7,430 nt of DNA from Nitrosomonadales bacterium (lineage in GTDB: Bacteria; Pseudomonadota; Gammaproteobacteria; Burkholderiales; Gallionellaceae). Positions 6,526-7,430 of the stretch are shown piece after piece (positions within the stretch are counted from its first letter, which is position 1; every line of letters starts with the position of its first letter). The DNA is taken from positions 1 to 7,430 of the forward strand of contig JACREA010000061.1 of the NCBI GenBank assembly GCA_016218465.1. Reading direction: 5' to 3'. The translations under genes and the position numbers were made by a program. Under the pieces are notes generated by a model, which saw only the letters and a list, made by a program, of their open reading frames with translations, did not search any database and had not been told where the DNA came from.

Positions 6526-6550
6526 TGCTATACTTTTCGTATAGTACGAA
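6526..6550 (+). promoter_or_regulatory. Extended -10 promoter with a perfect palindrome over the start site
   Basis: TGCTATACT (6526-6534) is an extended -10 (TG, one base, TATACT), with no good -35 at the usual distance. Transcription should start near 6540-6542. A perfect inverted repeat TTCGTA-TAG-TACGAA covers 6536-6550, and a second overlapping one, CTATAC-TTTTC-GTATAG, covers 6528-6544. A dyad over the -10 and start site is the usual place of a repressor operator. The regulator is not in the window. Confidence 0.45.
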
Positions 6551-6552
6551 TA

Positions 6553-6571
6553 CGGCGTGCATTGCATGCCG
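6553..6571 (+). promoter_or_regulatory. Hairpin in the leader of the coiled-coil gene
   Basis: CGGCGTGC (6553-6560) pairs with GCATGCCG (6564-6571) around an ATT loop, giving an 8-bp stem with one G-U pair. It would lie about 12 bases into the predicted transcript. An 8-base palindrome GAGCGCTC (6573-6580) follows directly. No U-run follows, so it is not a simple terminator; it may protect the 5' end or bind a protein. Confidence 0.4.
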
Positions 6572-6613
6572 CGAGCGCTCCCGGAACTATTTCATGACCA
6601 CGAGAGGTCCAGC

Positions 6614-6994
6614 ATGTCCAACGCAGATAAAACAACGATCAAGGTTCGCGCCTATTCCGGCGATGCGAATAACGTTGCTCCGCAAAACAACCTCACCGAA
6701 GAACAGAACAACGCGTTGGAGCTGGTGAAGAAAACCGCCCAGCTTGAAGAAGAAAAGAAAAAATCGCTCGAACACCTGAAGACGATCGAGCAGCTTCGGG
6801 AAATTCTCAAACAGGAACAGGCAAAAGCGGCAGAGATGGCAAGGAAGATAGCCGGACTGGAGGCCAAGGTAAAAGATTCGACCGGGCCGGAGGCCAAAGC
6901 AAAAGAATTCGCCGCGCTGGAAGCCAAGGTAAAAGAATTGACTGAGGTACTCGGCAAGATTTCAGGTATCGCCGCTGCGGGAAAAGCGGGTTAG
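6614..6994 (+). CDS. Small coiled-coil protein, hypothetical
   Basis: I choose ATG 6614 over ATG 6557 because GAGAGG lies eight bases before it, and the longer N-terminus would place the start inside a leader hairpin. The 126-residue product has a polar, Asn/Thr-rich head (1-27), then a long amphipathic helix from about 28 to 115 with heptad-like spacing of Leu/Ile and very high Lys, Glu, Ala and Gln, ending in a short Gly/Ala tail (GISG..AAAGKAG). No signal peptide, Cys, Trp or membrane segment is present. Residues 81-110 are three 10-residue units (GLEAKVKDST, GPEAKAKEFA, ALEAKVKELT); Pro82 was converted out of residue-81 register into the middle unit (GPEAK, Pro92) and may kink the helix. 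The likely form is a cytoplasmic dimer or oligomer. I recognise no family. It stands alone, divergent from the GpsA-like gene, with its own promoter. Confidence 0.78.
   Translation: MSNADKTTIKVRAYSGDANNVAPQNNLTEEQNNALELVKKTAQLEEEKKKSLEHLKTIEQLREILKQEQAKAAEMARKIAGLEAKVKDSTGPEAKAKEFAALEAKVKELTEVLGKISGIAAAGKAG
6854..6943 (+). repeat. Three 30-bp tandem repeats inside the coiled-coil gene
   Basis: The units at 6854-6883, 6884-6913 and 6914-6943 share the cores GAGGCCAA or GAAGCCAA and GTAAAAGA or GCAAAAGA. Each encodes ten residues of the form xxEAKxKxxx. In-frame unit length means copy-number change would alter helix length without breaking the frame. Confidence 0.7.
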
Positions 6995-7026
6995 CTCACT
7001 CTATACCCTTGGGATCCTTGGTGTTG

Positions 7027-7110
7027 CTAAAATAAATCACTCTGACCTATGGTGTTCGCTCGCGTTGAGAGGAAAGCAAAGGTCTGTTTGGTGAAGTAAC
7101 GATCAGTCAT
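7027..7110 (-). pseudogene. Truncated start of a probable DUF2461 gene, 27 codons left
   Basis: An ATG at 7108-7110 overlaps the end of the hydrolase gene (its TGA is at 7103-7105) and follows AAGGAG at seven bases, an excellent Shine-Dalgarno. The first residues, MTDRYFTKQTFAFLS, match the usual opening of DUF2461 (TIGR02453) proteins, which run on as a protein of about 220 residues with an NNREWF-like motif. Here that motif is absent: after about residue 15 the frame reads TRANTIGQSDLF and stops at 7027. The simplest reading is a gene lost by deletion or insertion with its translational start left intact. The family call rests on only about 14 residues; it could also be a genuine short coupled peptide. 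Confidence 0.5.
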
Positions 7111-7430
7111 GGAAAGTCTCCTTTGCAAGAAATGCAACCACTGCATTTGCCAGTTCTTCCGGTGCTTCTTCCTGCACAAAATGTCCCACCGTATCCAAGC
7201 GCACGGTCTGTGAATTCGGGAAGGCACTCAGCCAGCGCTGCAATTCTTTCTCGCGGAACGCGATGTCCTTCATGCCCCATACGAAAAGTGCAGGTTTATC
7301 TCTTAGCGCGGAGATTTTGCTCCATATCTGCGCCAGCCACGGAGTAGAGGCGACGATCTGTTTCGGGAACACATAACAACCCTTGCGATCCTCCGCCGTG
7401 GGCAGGGCGCGCAGATAATGCTGGTGCGCT
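7103..7430 (-). CDS. Haloalkane-dehalogenase-like alpha/beta hydrolase, N-terminus beyond the right edge
   Basis: The frame is open from 7429 down to the TGA at 7103-7105 and gives 108 C-terminal residues. They fit the end of an alpha/beta-hydrolase domain: RALPTAEDRKGCYVFPKQI (7-25) from the cap region, LRDKPALFVWGMKDIAFRE (42-60) with probable catalytic acid D55, and TVGHFVQEEAPEELANAVVAFL (80-101) with catalytic H83. The PT-EDR-G---FP and WG-KD-AFRE patterns are those of haloalkane dehalogenases and close epoxide-hydrolase relatives. The nucleophile elbow is outside the window, so the Asp that would separate dehalogenases from Ser hydrolases cannot be checked. The protein is soluble in what is visible. 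It is upstream of, and translationally coupled to, the truncated DUF2461 start. Confidence 0.85.
   Translation of the reverse strand, partial: AHQHYLRALPTAEDRKGCYVFPKQIVASTPWLAQIWSKISALRDKPALFVWGMKDIAFREKELQRWLSAFPNSQTVRLDTVGHFVQEEAPEELANAVVAFLAKETFHD

Noticed and set aside
6557..6613. Upstream ATG adding 19 residues to the coiled-coil protein
   Set aside because: It has no ribosome site and lies in the stem of a leader hairpin; the ATG at 6614 has GAGAGG at proper spacing.
6995..7026. Terminator after the coiled-coil gene
   Set aside because: CCTTGG occurs twice here (near 7009-7021), but as a direct repeat and not an inverted one, and there is no stem with a U-run.

Overview
The window looks like a chromosomal segment of a betaproteobacterium. 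The long-form heme A synthase (COX15/CtaA) has the extra N-terminal helix and long first loop that I associate with Nitrosomonadales and Burkholderiales. An iron- or ammonia-oxidising relative (Gallionellaceae or Nitrosomonadaceae type) is my guess, made from memory of gene style and not from a search. No phage, plasmid, CRISPR, tRNA or rRNA signature is visible.

Left part (1-2870): two COX15/CtaA paralogs flank a gene for a secreted pentapeptide-repeat protein. The one at 1791-2870 (+) has every expected catalytic and heme-ligand residue. The one at 771-1 (-) runs off the left edge. It keeps the histidines and the cysteine pairs but has Trp where the catalytic-half Glu should be. Between it and the pentapeptide gene lies a roughly 135-bp element made of nested inverted repeats, which resembles a non-autonomous mobile element with dRS3-like units.

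Middle part (2886-6402, all -): a DUF1566 (Lcl_C) lipoprotein, a GT-B/MurG-like glycosyltransferase, an unrecognised beta-rich protein, and a shortened, divergent GpsA-like dehydrogenase. The last three lie head to tail and may be co-transcribed. The dehydrogenase and glycosyltransferase suggest a polyol-phosphate or glycolipid role, which is inference only.

Right part (6403-7430): a plus-strand gene for a small coiled-coil protein has an extended -10 promoter, a perfect palindrome over the predicted start site and a structured leader. Three 30-bp repeats lie inside its reading frame. Converging on it from the right edge is the C-terminal part of a haloalkane-dehalogenase-like alpha/beta hydrolase. 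This is translationally coupled (ATG inside the stop context, strong Shine-Dalgarno) to a 27-codon stub that looks like the truncated start of a DUF2461 gene. The most unusual items are the divergent heme A synthase paralog, the GpsA-like protein lacking the SRNR motif, the truncated DUF2461 start and the inverted-repeat element. I do not see a complete new multi-gene system.
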